Assembly: GCA_963717765.1 (NCBI GenBank)
Contig: CAVQWX010000002.1
Location: 186,001-250,000, forward strand
DNA length: 64,000 bases
Reading direction: 5' to 3'
Origin: JACDER01 sp963717765
GTDB lineage: Bacteria > Actinomycetota > Thermoleophilia > Gaiellales > Gaiellaceae
Part shown: one piece after another, positions 1-7,193 of the stretch
How the letters are laid out: every line of letters begins with the position of its first letter
Position numbering within the stretch: the first letter of the stretch is position 1
Notes under the pieces: model-generated
What the model was told of the DNA's origin: nothing
What the model saw: only the letters and a program-made list of their open reading frames with translations
Database searches by the model: none
Position numbers and translations under genes: made by a program

Positions 1-430
1 CGGCGTACGGCAGGCCCACGGAGGTCGCGTGATGCCAGGCGATCGTCGGAACTGCGGGTGGTTTGGGACGGACATGTGCCGGCCTTGGCTTTGGCACAGG
101 CTCCACGGCCTTGAGAACGCCCTCGTCGAACCGGAACGTGAGACTGGGCGGGTCCTCCACCGCGAACGACTCGCGTTGACGCCCAGCGGCCTGAAGCGCC
201 GCGAGCGCGAGCATCACCGCCGGGGACAACGCGAGGGCCGAGGCTCGCGATCTTCGAGCACGCCGATCCCATTCCCACGCCTCGCGCCGGCGGCGTGACG
301 CAGCGAGTCCCGGCGGGAATGCATCGCTCGGCTCCGACGCGACGGGGAAGCCGGCAAAGGCCGGCACCGGAACGCCCTCCGCCGGCCAGAGCTCCGTGTC
401 GAGCCACAGCTCACCAAGCCGCCATCCCAT
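1..430 (-). CDS. N-terminal part of a membrane or secreted protein, cut by the window edge
   Basis: An open minus-strand frame starts at ATG 430 and runs off the left edge with no stop, giving about 143 residues. It begins MGWRLGELWLDTELW, has a basic stretch (RRRREAWEWDRRARRSR) followed by a hydrophobic segment ALALSPAVMLALAAL at about residues 68-82, then a Pro/Lys-rich linker and IAWHHATSVGLPYA at the visible end. Basic-then-hydrophobic organisation suggests an internal membrane anchor or late signal segment. The terminal motif reminds me of penicillin-insensitive murein endopeptidases (MepA type), but the catalytic part lies outside the window, so the function is only a guess. Codon pattern fits a real gene better than the other frames here. 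Confidence 0.6.
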   Translation of the reverse strand, partial: MGWRLGELWLDTELWPAEGVPVPAFAGFPVASEPSDAFPPGLAASRRRREAWEWDRRARRSRASALALSPAVMLALAALQAAGRQRESFAVEDPPSLTFRFDEGVLKAVEPVPKPRPAHVRPKPPAVPTIAWHHATSVGLPYA

Positions 431-481
431 GGAGAAGCTGCGTTCGCCGACCCCGCGCAGTGTCCTCCGAGGCCTAGTAGT

Positions 482-700
482 AGATGGCTGATGCCACGAT
501 CTCGCGCGTCCGGCTGCGCGATCTGGCACGCCTGGGCCGCTCCGGCCCGGATCCGGCCGGCGGAGCCGGCCTCCACCGTGCCTGCGCTTCGCCGCGTCGG
601 CCGCTCACCGATGCTCCCGGCATCGGCAAGCGTCCGCCGCGGCGCCCCAGACGCACCAGCTCGCGCCCCGGAGCAGGCGATCTCATGGCATCAACCATCT
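482..700 (+). repeat. 219-bp MITE-like element, copy 1
   Basis: This 219-bp stretch recurs in inverted orientation at 47548-47766 with about four mismatches. Its ends form a 15-bp terminal inverted repeat: AGATGGCTGATGCCA at 482-496 and TGGCATCAACCATCT at 686-700, 14 of 15 pairing. The interior is GC-rich and contains further short inverted repeats. No transposase is encoded, so it looks like a non-autonomous miniature element. It fills most of the 456-bp gap between the gene ending at 430 and the trmH-family gene at 887; the flanks 431-481 and 701-886 show nothing else recognisable. Open frames through it (for example from 484) are judged chance products of high GC. Confidence 0.85.
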
Positions 701-886
701 CGCCCTGCCGCGGCTTGCTGCGAGAAAGACATGCGCGTATCATCGACGGCAGTCGTGTCCAGATAGCACACGCCAGCGGATAACGAGCCGGCCGGCCGCC
801 GGTTCGTCGGCGTGTGCGTACCGCGACGACTCTCTCGATGCTTTCCCCGCCCGTCGCGGGCGCTCCCTCTACGCGGGGCAGGAGCC

Positions 887-1699
887 ATGGAGCGACGGAA
901 CCTCATCACCAGCAGTTCCAATCCGAGACTCAAGAACATTCGCCGCCTGCGCAGGCGCGGCGGGACCGTGTTCCTGGTCGAAGGCTTCCGCCAGGTCTCC
1001 TGCGCGCTCGAGTCGCGCACGCGAATTCGACAGCTCCTGCTCGCTCCCGACCTCTGGCTGGGAGCATGCGAGACGGAGCTCCAACGCGGCGGCACCGAGG
1101 TGCTCGAGCTGAGTGCCCGCGCGTTCGAGTCGATCTCGAGCCACGTGCGGCCCGACGGCGTCGCGGCGGTTGTCGACCGGCCGCCAACCGACATCAGCCG
1201 GCTACGGCTGCCCGCCGAGCCCCTCGTCCTCGTCGCGGAAGGCGTCGAGCGGCCCGGGAATCTCGGGACGATCGTCCGCAGCGCTTGCGCGGCGGGCGCC
1301 GATGCGCTCGTCGTCGCCGACGGGCGGACCGATCTGTTTCATCCAGAAACCGTGCGCGGCTCCGTCGGGACGCTCTTCAGGCTCGCAGTCGCCGAGAGCA
1401 CGACAGCTGAGACGATCGCATGGCTGAAGGCGCACGAGCTGCGCATCGTCGTCGCGACTCCCGAGGCCGACCGTCCTTGCTGGGACGTCGACCTCGGCGG
1501 TCCCCAGGCGATCGTCGTGGGCAACGAGCGCCACGGCGTCGCGGCGGCGTGGCTCGACGCGGCGGACGAGACTGTCAGCGTCCCGATGCCGGGGCCGGCC
1601 GACAGTCTCAACGTTGCGGTCGCGGCCGGCGTCGTCCTCTTCGAGGCGGCGCGCCAGCGCCTACCGGCCCATACCGAATCCTTACAGCCCTCGGCCTAA
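887..1699 (+). CDS. TrmH/SpoU-family RNA 2'-O-methyltransferase
   Basis: A 270-residue SPOUT methyltransferase that would transfer a methyl group from SAM to a ribose 2'-OH in rRNA or tRNA. The N-terminal substrate-binding domain (from about residue 8, SNPRLKNIRRL) precedes the knotted catalytic domain. The three SpoU motifs are visible: ERPGNLGTIVRSA (about 122-134), VGNERHG (about 211-217) and VPMPGPADSLNVAVAAG (about 232-248). ATG 887 is chosen because family members begin just before this motif; AGGAG lies at 880-884, rather close. An upstream in-frame GTG at 812 adds a non-conserved Arg-rich leader. The RNA target cannot be told from sequence. A terminator-like hairpin follows. Confidence 0.93.
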   Translation: MERRNLITSSSNPRLKNIRRLRRRGGTVFLVEGFRQVSCALESRTRIRQLLLAPDLWLGACETELQRGGTEVLELSARAFESISSHVRPDGVAAVVDRPPTDISRLRLPAEPLVLVAEGVERPGNLGTIVRSACAAGADALVVADGRTDLFHPETVRGSVGTLFRLAVAESTTAETIAWLKAHELRIVVATPEADRPCWDVDLGGPQAIVVGNERHGVAAAWLDAADETVSVPMPGPADSLNVAVAAGVVLFEAARQRLPAHTESLQPSA

Positions 1700-1785
1700 C
1701 AGCCGAACCGGCCGGGCGTCCCAACCTGTGAGAGGGCTCCGAGGACGCGGGGTCTGCAGGAATCGTCCCAGCCCTCTCGGCAGAG

Positions 1786-1811
1786 GAGCCGCCCAGCGAG
1801 GCGGCTCTTTT
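1786..1811 (+). terminator. rho-independent terminator after trmH-like gene
   Basis: GAGCCGCC (1786-1793) pairs with GGCGGCTC (1800-1807) around a CAGCGA loop, followed by TTTT. A second helix lies just upstream, GAGAGGGCT (1730-1738) with AGCCCTCTC (1770-1778), enclosing GGAC (1743-1746)/GTCC (1765-1768). Together this could terminate the trmH transcript or be a structured leader or small RNA ahead of the 25-residue peptide gene. Confidence 0.7.
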
Positions 1812-1885
1812 GCGTTTCGCGGTTCGCGCTGCGGGAACAAGCGCCCCACGCAAACGAAAGGCGCAAACGAAAGGGGGGTCGCAAC

Positions 1886-1963
1886 GTGAGCATCCTCTGG
1901 ATCGTCTTGATCGTCATCCTCGTGCTCGCCCTGCTCGGCTTCTTCTCGCGCGGGTACTGGTAG
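1886..1963 (+). CDS. 25-residue single-span membrane peptide
   Basis: A tiny gene with GTG start, preceded by AAGGGGGG at 1871-1878, encoding MSILWIVLIVILVLALLGFF followed by SRGYW and a TAG stop. Residues 3-20 form one hydrophobic membrane span; the C-terminus carries one Arg and aromatic residues. It is isolated by a terminator-like hairpin upstream and a strong terminator at 1985-2017, so it is its own transcription unit. Similar very short hydrophobic peptides are common in bacteria (DUF3309-like in style), with no established role. It is below usual gene-calling length cut-offs. Confidence 0.65.
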   Translation: MSILWIVLIVILVLALLGFFSRGYW

Positions 1964-1984
1964 GACCGAACCTTCTCGTGAATA

Positions 1985-2017
1985 GGCCGCCCGGCCCATT
2001 GCCGGGCGGCCTTCGTT
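1985..2017 (+). terminator. strong rho-independent terminator
   Basis: GGCCGCCCGGC (1985-1995) pairs perfectly with GCCGGGCGGCC (2001-2011) around a CCATT loop, and is followed by TTCGTTT. It ends the transcript of the 25-residue peptide and separates it from the DUF1385 gene that starts 17 bases later. Confidence 0.85.
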
Positions 2018-2033
2018 TAGGGAAGCTTGATGT

Positions 2034-2807
2034 GTGCGGGACGCATTGCGTCAGGCAGATCTCGCGCCCGTGCTGCCTCGGCTCGGGGGGATGGCCCGTC
2101 CGAACGGTGTCGTGATCGTCAGCGAGACGCAGTGGGCCTTCTCGGGTGTCGACGGTACCCTGGTCGAAGGGCGAATGCCGACGCTCCCACCGCTCGTCCG
2201 CCGCATCCCTCTGTTGCGCGGCCTCGCCCGGCTCGGGCTCGCCTTCGCGCCCGTCATGCGCGGAGGAGGGACGACTCGCCGGATCGAGCGGCTCGGGCTG
2301 TTCGCCGCTGTGCTCCTGCCCTTCGGGCTTGTCCTCGTCTCCCAGGAGGTGGCCCTTGCGGTCGGCTTCGCGGTGACCGCCGTCCTCTTCTTCCTGCTCT
2401 TCCGCGGGCGCACACTCGCCCTCCACGGCGCCGAGCATCGCGCGATCGCGGCGGCCGAGAGCCGGAGCCTGGAGGAGACTTGGGATGGCTCCTCGCGGCC
2501 GTCGCGGTTCTCTCTCCGCTGCGGGACGAACTTCGCCGCGCTCGCCGCGCCGATCACCTTCGCTGCCGACCAGATGTGGCCGCTCTCGGTCGCGTTGTGG
2601 ACACCGCTCGTGATCACCATGCTCTCGCTGGCGCTGACGATGGAGCTCTGGCAGCTCGTCCAGGGCTCGAGCTCGCGCCTCGCAAAGGTGCTGCTCCTGC
2701 CCGGCCTGGCGCTCCAGCGCGTGACGACGCGGGAGCCCTTGCTCGAGGAAACCCGCGTCGCGCTGCGCGCGGTCGACTCCGTTTTGCGCCGCTCGGCCGA
2801 AGGCTAG
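2034..2807 (+). CDS. DUF1385 (YqhQ-type) membrane protein
   Basis: A 257-residue protein of the DUF1385 family. The diagnostic pattern is present: GMARPNGVVIVS near the N-terminus (about 19-30), a two-helix membrane segment (about 85-124), GAEHRAIAAAE (about 137-147), RCGTNF (about 166-171), another hydrophobic stretch (about 170-205) and the C-terminal PGLALQRVTTREP. In other bacteria it is often described as metal-dependent-enzyme-like, but no activity is established. GTG 2034 is chosen with GGAAG at 2021-2025; an internal ATG at 2091 would remove the start of the conserved motif. It ends 9 bases before pdxS and is probably cotranscribed with it. Confidence 0.88.
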   Translation: MRDALRQADLAPVLPRLGGMARPNGVVIVSETQWAFSGVDGTLVEGRMPTLPPLVRRIPLLRGLARLGLAFAPVMRGGGTTRRIERLGLFAAVLLPFGLVLVSQEVALAVGFAVTAVLFFLLFRGRTLALHGAEHRAIAAAESRSLEETWDGSSRPSRFSLRCGTNFAALAAPITFAADQMWPLSVALWTPLVITMLSLALTMELWQLVQGSSSRLAKVLLLPGLALQRVTTREPLLEETRVALRAVDSVLRRSAEG

Positions 2808-2816
2808 AATCAAGCG

Positions 2817-3701
2817 ATGGCCGAGCTGGGCACCATGCGCGTCAAGAGCGGCCTCGCCGAGATGCTCAAGGGCGGGGTGATCATGGACGTGACCGACGCC
2901 GACCAGGCCCGGATCGCGGAGGACGCGGGCGCGTGCGCGGTCATGGCGCTCGAGCGCGTCCCCGCCGACATTCGCCGTGACGGCGGCGTCGCGCGCATGG
3001 CCGATCCCGACAAGATCGCCGAGATCCAGGAGTCCGTGACCATCCCTGTGATGGCGAAGGCCCGTATCGGACACTTCGTCGAGGCGCAGATCCTCGAGGC
3101 GCTCGAGGTCGACTACATCGACGAGTCGGAGGTGCTGACGCCGGCGGACACGCAGAACCACATCGACAAGTGGCAGTTCACCGTCCCCTTCGTCTGCGGA
3201 TGCACGAACCTCGGCGAGGCGCTTCGCCGCATCTCCGAGGGCGCGGCCATGATTCGCACGAAGGGCGAGGCGGGGACGGGCGACATCGTCAACGCGGTGA
3301 CCCACATGCGCGCGGTCTTCGGCGGAATCCGCCGCCTCGGCGCGCTGCGCGAGGACGAGCTCTACGCCGAGGCGAAGGAGTTGCGCGCGCCCTACGACCT
3401 CGTCAAGTGGGTCGCCGAGAACGGCCGCCTGCCCGTGGTGACGTTCACCGCCGGCGGGATCGCCACTCCGGCCGATGCGGCCCTGTGCATGCAGCTCGGC
3501 GCGGACGGCGTCTTCGTCGGCTCCGGGATCTTCAAGTCCGGGGATCCGTCCCCGCGGGCGAAGTCGATCGTCGAGGCGACCACGCATTTCAACGACGCGG
3601 AGATCCTCGCCCGCGTTTCGCGCGGTCTCGGCGAGCCCATGTTCGGGCTCCAGGCCGCCGGCATCCCTCCCGAAGAGCTACTCGAGACGCGCGGCTGGTA
3701 A
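2817..3701 (+). CDS. pdxS: pyridoxal 5'-phosphate synthase, lyase subunit PdxS
   Basis: PdxS (Pdx1) makes PLP from ribose 5-phosphate, glyceraldehyde 3-phosphate and ammonia supplied by PdxT, in a 12-subunit cytosolic complex. The 294-residue length is normal. Catalytic residues fall at the family positions: Asp24 (IMDVTD), Lys81 (VMAKARIGH) that forms the ribose adduct, and Lys149 (MIRTKGEAGTG). Phosphate-site glycines are seen in FTAGGIATPADAA and VGSGIF. ATG 2817 gives the usual N-terminus. Its partner pdxT is not adjacent: a repeat and a membrane protein gene intervene. Confidence 0.98.
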   Translation: MAELGTMRVKSGLAEMLKGGVIMDVTDADQARIAEDAGACAVMALERVPADIRRDGGVARMADPDKIAEIQESVTIPVMAKARIGHFVEAQILEALEVDYIDESEVLTPADTQNHIDKWQFTVPFVCGCTNLGEALRRISEGAAMIRTKGEAGTGDIVNAVTHMRAVFGGIRRLGALREDELYAEAKELRAPYDLVKWVAENGRLPVVTFTAGGIATPADAALCMQLGADGVFVGSGIFKSGDPSPRAKSIVEATTHFNDAEILARVSRGLGEPMFGLQAAGIPPEELLETRGW

Positions 3702-3751
3702 GCCGGTTCCGCCTTGCCGGTGTCGGTCGGCAGGCGGCGCATCGAACGCGC

Positions 3752-3841
3752 AGCCGGGCTTCGCCCGGCGTAGCGGAATATCGGTTGGATCTTGGATTGA
3801 GTTAAGGAGGGGGCTCGCGGGGGAACCCTGGTTCCCCCGCG
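3752..3841 (+). repeat. composite palindromic repeat, copy A
   Basis: Module 1 is the hairpin GCCGGGC (3753-3759)/GCCCGGC (3763-3769). Module 2 is AAGGAGGGGGCTC (3804-3816) running into a 12-bp perfect stem CGCGGGGGAACC (3816-3827)/GGTTCCCCCGCG (3830-3841). The same two-module arrangement recurs at 6081, 29739, 29982 and 31242, and module 2 alone at 62945. There is no T-tract, so a simple terminator is unlikely. Confidence 0.85.
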
Positions 3842-3873
3842 CTACGTCCGGCGCCCAGGTCAGGATCTGGGCA

Positions 3874-4782
3874 GTGGACTTCCTGAAGCCGCGCTGGACG
3901 ACGGCGTCGTTCCTGCTGTACACGGGTGGTCTCACCGTCCTCGGTGCTGCGCTCGGTGCGCTCGTCTACCTGGGTCGCTCGTACAGCGGGGGCGCGCTCG
4001 TGCTCTGGGCGCTCCTGATCCTCGGGATCCTGTACAGCATCGCGACGGGGTACAAGCTGCGCCGCCGCTGGATCGCCGCCGGCGTGTTCGCGTTCTCGTC
4101 GGTCATCGCGTGGGCCGTGTTCGTGTACGCGCTCTGGGTCTGGTTCGGCTGGCTGCACCGCAGCTCGTTCGCCCATCCCTTCGAGGGATTCTCGGTCGCC
4201 CGGCTGTCGTTCACGCTGCTCATCCTCGCCGCCTGCGTGGACGACGGTCGCCGCTTCCGCTTCCCCCTCATCTCCGCGATCACCGCGTTCGCGACCTGGT
4301 ACTTCGTCACCGACTTGATCTCGGGCGGCGGGAACTGGTCGACGTGGGTGACGCTGGTCATCGGCTTCATCTACCTGGGAGTCGCCGGTGCGATGGACTC
4401 CCCCTCGTCGTTCTGGTGGCACGTCGTCTCCGGGGTGCTGGTCGGAGGCGCCTTGCTGAAGTGGTGGCACCATTCGGACCTGGACTGGGCGTTGATCGCG
4501 GTCGCCGCCCTTGCGTTCGTGTCGATGGCGTACGGGACCAGACGGTCGAGCTGGGCGGTCCTCGGCGCGACCGGCCTGTTCCTGTCGGCTTACCACTTCG
4601 CGATCGAATGGTCGCGGAGCACCGACTCCGTGACCGGCCTCAGGAGCGGGCGGGATTGGGTGCCGTACGCGGTCTTCGCTTTCCTCGGCTTCCTGCTCGT
4701 CTCGCTCGGCCTGAAGAAGCGCGGGGCCGCCGTCGGAGAGCCCGAGCGCCTCGAAGAAGCGGATACGCGCCGATACGATTGA
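3874..4782 (+). CDS. polytopic membrane protein of unknown function
   Basis: I do not recognise this 302-residue protein. It shows about eight to nine hydrophobic helices, for example FLLYTGGLTVLGAALGALVY near the N-terminus, then several more up to YAVFAFLGFLLVSLGL near the end, and finishes with a charged tail rich in Glu and Arg. No catalytic motif is visible. GTG 3874 is chosen because it gives VDFLKPRWTT before the first helix; the frame stays open upstream through the repeat but without membrane-protein character. It lies between pdxS and pdxT, 3 bases before pdxT, so it is probably cotranscribed with pdxT. Confidence 0.8.
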   Translation: MDFLKPRWTTASFLLYTGGLTVLGAALGALVYLGRSYSGGALVLWALLILGILYSIATGYKLRRRWIAAGVFAFSSVIAWAVFVYALWVWFGWLHRSSFAHPFEGFSVARLSFTLLILAACVDDGRRFRFPLISAITAFATWYFVTDLISGGGNWSTWVTLVIGFIYLGVAGAMDSPSSFWWHVVSGVLVGGALLKWWHHSDLDWALIAVAALAFVSMAYGTRRSSWAVLGATGLFLSAYHFAIEWSRSTDSVTGLRSGRDWVPYAVFAFLGFLLVSLGLKKRGAAVGEPERLEEADTRRYD

Positions 4783-4785
4783 CCC

Positions 4786-5340
4786 GTGAAGATCGGGGTT
4801 CTTGCCGTCCAGGGCAACTTTCGAGAGCACGTCCAGATGCTGCGCGGGCTCGGCGTGGACGCGGTCGAGGTCCGTAAGCCGGAGCAGCTCGGAGGATTGG
4901 ACGGGCTGGTCTTCCCGGGCGGCGAGTCGACTACGTTCATGCGCCTGATGCAGCTGTATGGGCTCGACGAGGCACTGCGTGCCTTCCAGGGCCCCGTGCT
5001 CGGCACGTGTGCCGGGATGATCGTCCTCGACCGGGACCACCTCGGCCTCGTCGACCTCGCGGTCGAGCGGAACGCCTACGGCCGCCAGGTCGCGAGCTTC
5101 GAGGCCGATCTCGAGCTCGAGGGCGACGAGCGGCCCCTGCGCGGCATCTTCATCCGCGCGCCGCGCGTCCGCGAGGCGGCCCCGGAGGTCGAGGTGCTGG
5201 CCGAGCTGGACGGCGAGCCGGTCGCCCTGCGCCAGGGCCGCTTCATCGTTACCTCCTTCCATCCCGAGCTCACGGACGACACGCGCATCCACGAGCGCTT
5301 TCTGCAGCTCGTCGAGGAGGCAAATCTTGTCCGGACATAG
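4786..5340 (+). CDS. pdxT: pyridoxal 5'-phosphate synthase, glutaminase subunit PdxT
   Basis: PdxT hydrolyses glutamine and channels ammonia to PdxS. The 184-residue class I glutaminase contains the family signature: FPGGEST (about 43-49), the nucleophile Cys75 in GTCAGMI, and the His159/Glu161 pair in SFHPELT. GTG 4786 directly precedes KIGVLAVQGNFREH, the standard N-terminus. Its last 14 bases overlap yebC, indicating translational coupling. pdxS is 1.1 kb upstream. Confidence 0.97.
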   Translation: MKIGVLAVQGNFREHVQMLRGLGVDAVEVRKPEQLGGLDGLVFPGGESTTFMRLMQLYGLDEALRAFQGPVLGTCAGMIVLDRDHLGLVDLAVERNAYGRQVASFEADLELEGDERPLRGIFIRAPRVREAAPEVEVLAELDGEPVALRQGRFIVTSFHPELTDDTRIHERFLQLVEEANLVRT

Positions 5341-6079
5341 CAAGTGGTCCTCGATCAAGCACAAGAAGGGCGCCGCCGACGCGAAGCGAGGAAAGCTCTT
5401 CTCCAAACTGTCGCGGGCGATCATCGTCGCCGCGCGTGAAGGCGGAGGCGACCCCGACGGCAACCTCGCGCTGCAGAACGCGGTCGAGAAGGCGCGCTCC
5501 TACTCGATGCCAAAGGACAACATCGAGCGCGCCATTCAGCGCGGTGCCGGCACGGGCCAGGACGCAGAGACCTTCGAGACCGTGACGTACGAGGGCTACG
5601 GCCCGAACGGGGTCGCCGTCTACGTCGAGGCGCTGACGGACAATCGCAACCGCACCGCGGCCGACGTCCGCCACGTCTTCTCCAAGCACGACGGCTCGCT
5701 CGGGACGTCGGGCTCGGTCGCGTGGCTATTCGAGCGGAAGGGGGTCGTGCTCGTCCCCGCGGAGGGCGTGGACGAGGACGAGCTCATGCTCGCGGCCGCC
5801 GAGGGCGGGGCCGAGGACGTCGCCGTGGACGGCTCGAGCTTCGAGGTCACCGCCGCCCCGGAGGATCTCGCACGTGTGCGGGAGGCGATCGAGGCAGCCG
5901 GCATGCCGGTGGAAGCGGCCCAGCTGACGATGGTCCCGAAGACCACGATCGAGGTCGAGGACGAGCCCGCGGCGAAGAAGATCCTGCGCCTGATGGACGC
6001 GCTCGAGGAGTCCGACGACGTTCAGGACGTCTACTCGAACTTCGACATCCCGGAGCGCGTGCTCGAGACTGTCGCTTGA
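5327..6079 (+). CDS. yebC: YebC/PmpR-family protein
   Basis: A 250-residue YebC/TACO1-family protein. The family has been described both as DNA-binding regulators and as translation factors relieving stalling at proline stretches. The conserved start SGHSKWSSIKHKKGAADAKR and the later NRNRTAADVRH and SGSVAWLFERKG are present. The start is TTG 5327, preceded by GAGGAGG at 5314-5320 and lying inside pdxT. yebC commonly neighbours ruvCAB, as here, although a minus-strand gene is inserted between them. A composite repeat copy begins two bases after the stop codon. Confidence 0.96.
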   Translation: MSGHSKWSSIKHKKGAADAKRGKLFSKLSRAIIVAAREGGGDPDGNLALQNAVEKARSYSMPKDNIERAIQRGAGTGQDAETFETVTYEGYGPNGVAVYVEALTDNRNRTAADVRHVFSKHDGSLGTSGSVAWLFERKGVVLVPAEGVDEDELMLAAAEGGAEDVAVDGSSFEVTAAPEDLARVREAIEAAGMPVEAAQLTMVPKTTIEVEDEPAAKKILRLMDALEESDDVQDVYSNFDIPERVLETVA

Positions 6080-6080
6080 A

Positions 6081-6173
6081 CGCGGGGGAACCCATGGTTC
6101 CCCCGCGAGCCCCCTCCTTCACGCAACTGGGAACCACTCCGGTCACGCTTCGCCGGGCAAAGCCCGGCTACGC
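6081..6173 (-). repeat. composite palindromic repeat, copy B
   Basis: Reverse orientation relative to copy A. The perfect 12-bp stem CGCGGGGGAACC (6081-6092)/GGTTCCCCCGCG (6096-6107) with loop CAT is followed by AGCCCCCTCCTTCAC and, 30 bases on, by the second hairpin GCCGGGC (6152-6158)/GCCCGGC (6162-6168) flanked by TAC. It begins immediately after the yebC stop and separates yebC from the convergent gene ending at 6210. Confidence 0.85.
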
Positions 6174-6209
6174 GCCAGTAGCCCACGTGCAGCCCGGCGC
6201 AAACACGGC

Positions 6210-7100
6210 TTAGCCGACGAACAAAGCGCGGCTGACGACGCGCCTGGAGTTCGACTTCGCCACCGCGCGATACGAGCCGCGCGCGGGGACGCGCAGGGAG
6301 AACTCGCCCTTCCTGTTCGTCCTCGCCGCCGCCAGCGGCCGCCAGCTGCCCCCGACCTGGCGCTGGATCGAGACGGGCAGGCCCAGGACGGGGTGGTTGA
6401 AGGCGTCCGTGACTGTTCCGCGCAGCGTCCGGCCCGAGTCGGAGAGCGCAATCCGGGTGGGCGGAAGGTTGCCGAGCAGCTTGACGCCCGAGAGCGCCCA
6501 GAAGGCCTGGCCGCGGTTCCAGATCGACGGCAGATCGAGACCGTTCACGAGGTAGTCGCCGAACTGCCCGGACGAGTCGCCGGCAGGGTCGCTCAGCTCG
6601 AACCGCAGGATCGTGAAGGCCCTCGGCCCGACGGCGAACGCGAGCGCCGCCTCGTAGGATGCGTCGTTGGGTGCGGGGGCGCGCGTGATCGCATAGAAGC
6701 CGAGGATCGTGCCCACCACGCGCTTGCCGACGTAGTGCGGAATCGCGATTGGATCCTTCTTGTCCACCGGCCATCCGTGCTGCGGTGCGGCGAGGGCGAT
6801 CGCCTTGGCCGATCCCGGTCGCGCCTGGAAGTCGACGGACCACTTGATCGACGTCGTGCCGCGCTTGCTCTGATCCCGGCTCGCCCAGTACGCCGGGCCT
6901 CCCCATGCTCCGCGCGTGAGGTCGGCCGAGCGGCGTTTGTAGGCAGGCGGCGATGCCAGCTCGAGCGAGATTCCGCGCGGGAACGCGGCGGTCACGCCGG
7001 GCCCGGCGACGCGGATGTGCTCGACGGACGTTGCGCCCGCGAGCGGCGCGACGACAAGCGCCGCCAGCGCCGCGAAAGCGAAGAAGGACCCCCTGAACAT
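6210..7100 (-). CDS. secreted protein with carboxypeptidase-regulatory-like C-terminus
   Basis: A 296-residue protein with a clear signal peptide (MFRGSFFAFAALAALVVAPLAG, cleavage probably after about residue 24). The central part is unrecognised. The last 80 residues (GRTLRGTVTDAFNHPVLGLP, then GEFSLRVPARGSYRAVA) look like a carboxypeptidase-regulatory or Cna-B beta-sandwich, a domain used for surface binding. ATG 7100 is chosen because it starts the signal peptide; the frame remains open upstream without protein-like content. Convergent with yebC and divergent from ruvC. Function unknown. Confidence 0.8.
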   Translation of the reverse strand: MFRGSFFAFAALAALVVAPLAGATSVEHIRVAGPGVTAAFPRGISLELASPPAYKRRSADLTRGAWGGPAYWASRDQSKRGTTSIKWSVDFQARPGSAKAIALAAPQHGWPVDKKDPIAIPHYVGKRVVGTILGFYAITRAPAPNDASYEAALAFAVGPRAFTILRFELSDPAGDSSGQFGDYLVNGLDLPSIWNRGQAFWALSGVKLLGNLPPTRIALSDSGRTLRGTVTDAFNHPVLGLPVSIQRQVGGSWRPLAAARTNRKGEFSLRVPARGSYRAVAKSNSRRVVSRALFVG

Positions 7101-7193
7101 CCGGACCAAGGTACCACCGTCGTCGGCGAAATCGGCCCGGAACCCGGATGCGGGCAGGCGGGCGCTGTCCGGGTGGCTCCTTAACCTTCCGAT

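Noticed and set aside
484..783. 99-codon frame through the 219-bp element
   Set aside because: Open in several frames in both copies because of high GC; Arg/Pro-rich with no recognisable domain, and outside the terminal repeat the copies diverge completely.
1914..3587. Long minus-strand open frame (557 codons) opposite the DUF1385 and pdxS genes
   Set aside because: Antisense to clearly conserved genes; composition is the His/Arg/Asp-rich pattern produced by reading high-GC genes backwards.
3804..3841. Repeat module 2 as an ordinary rho-independent terminator
   Set aside because: Stem is strong but no T-tract follows in any of the six copies and several lie upstream of genes, so a general terminator role is not supported.
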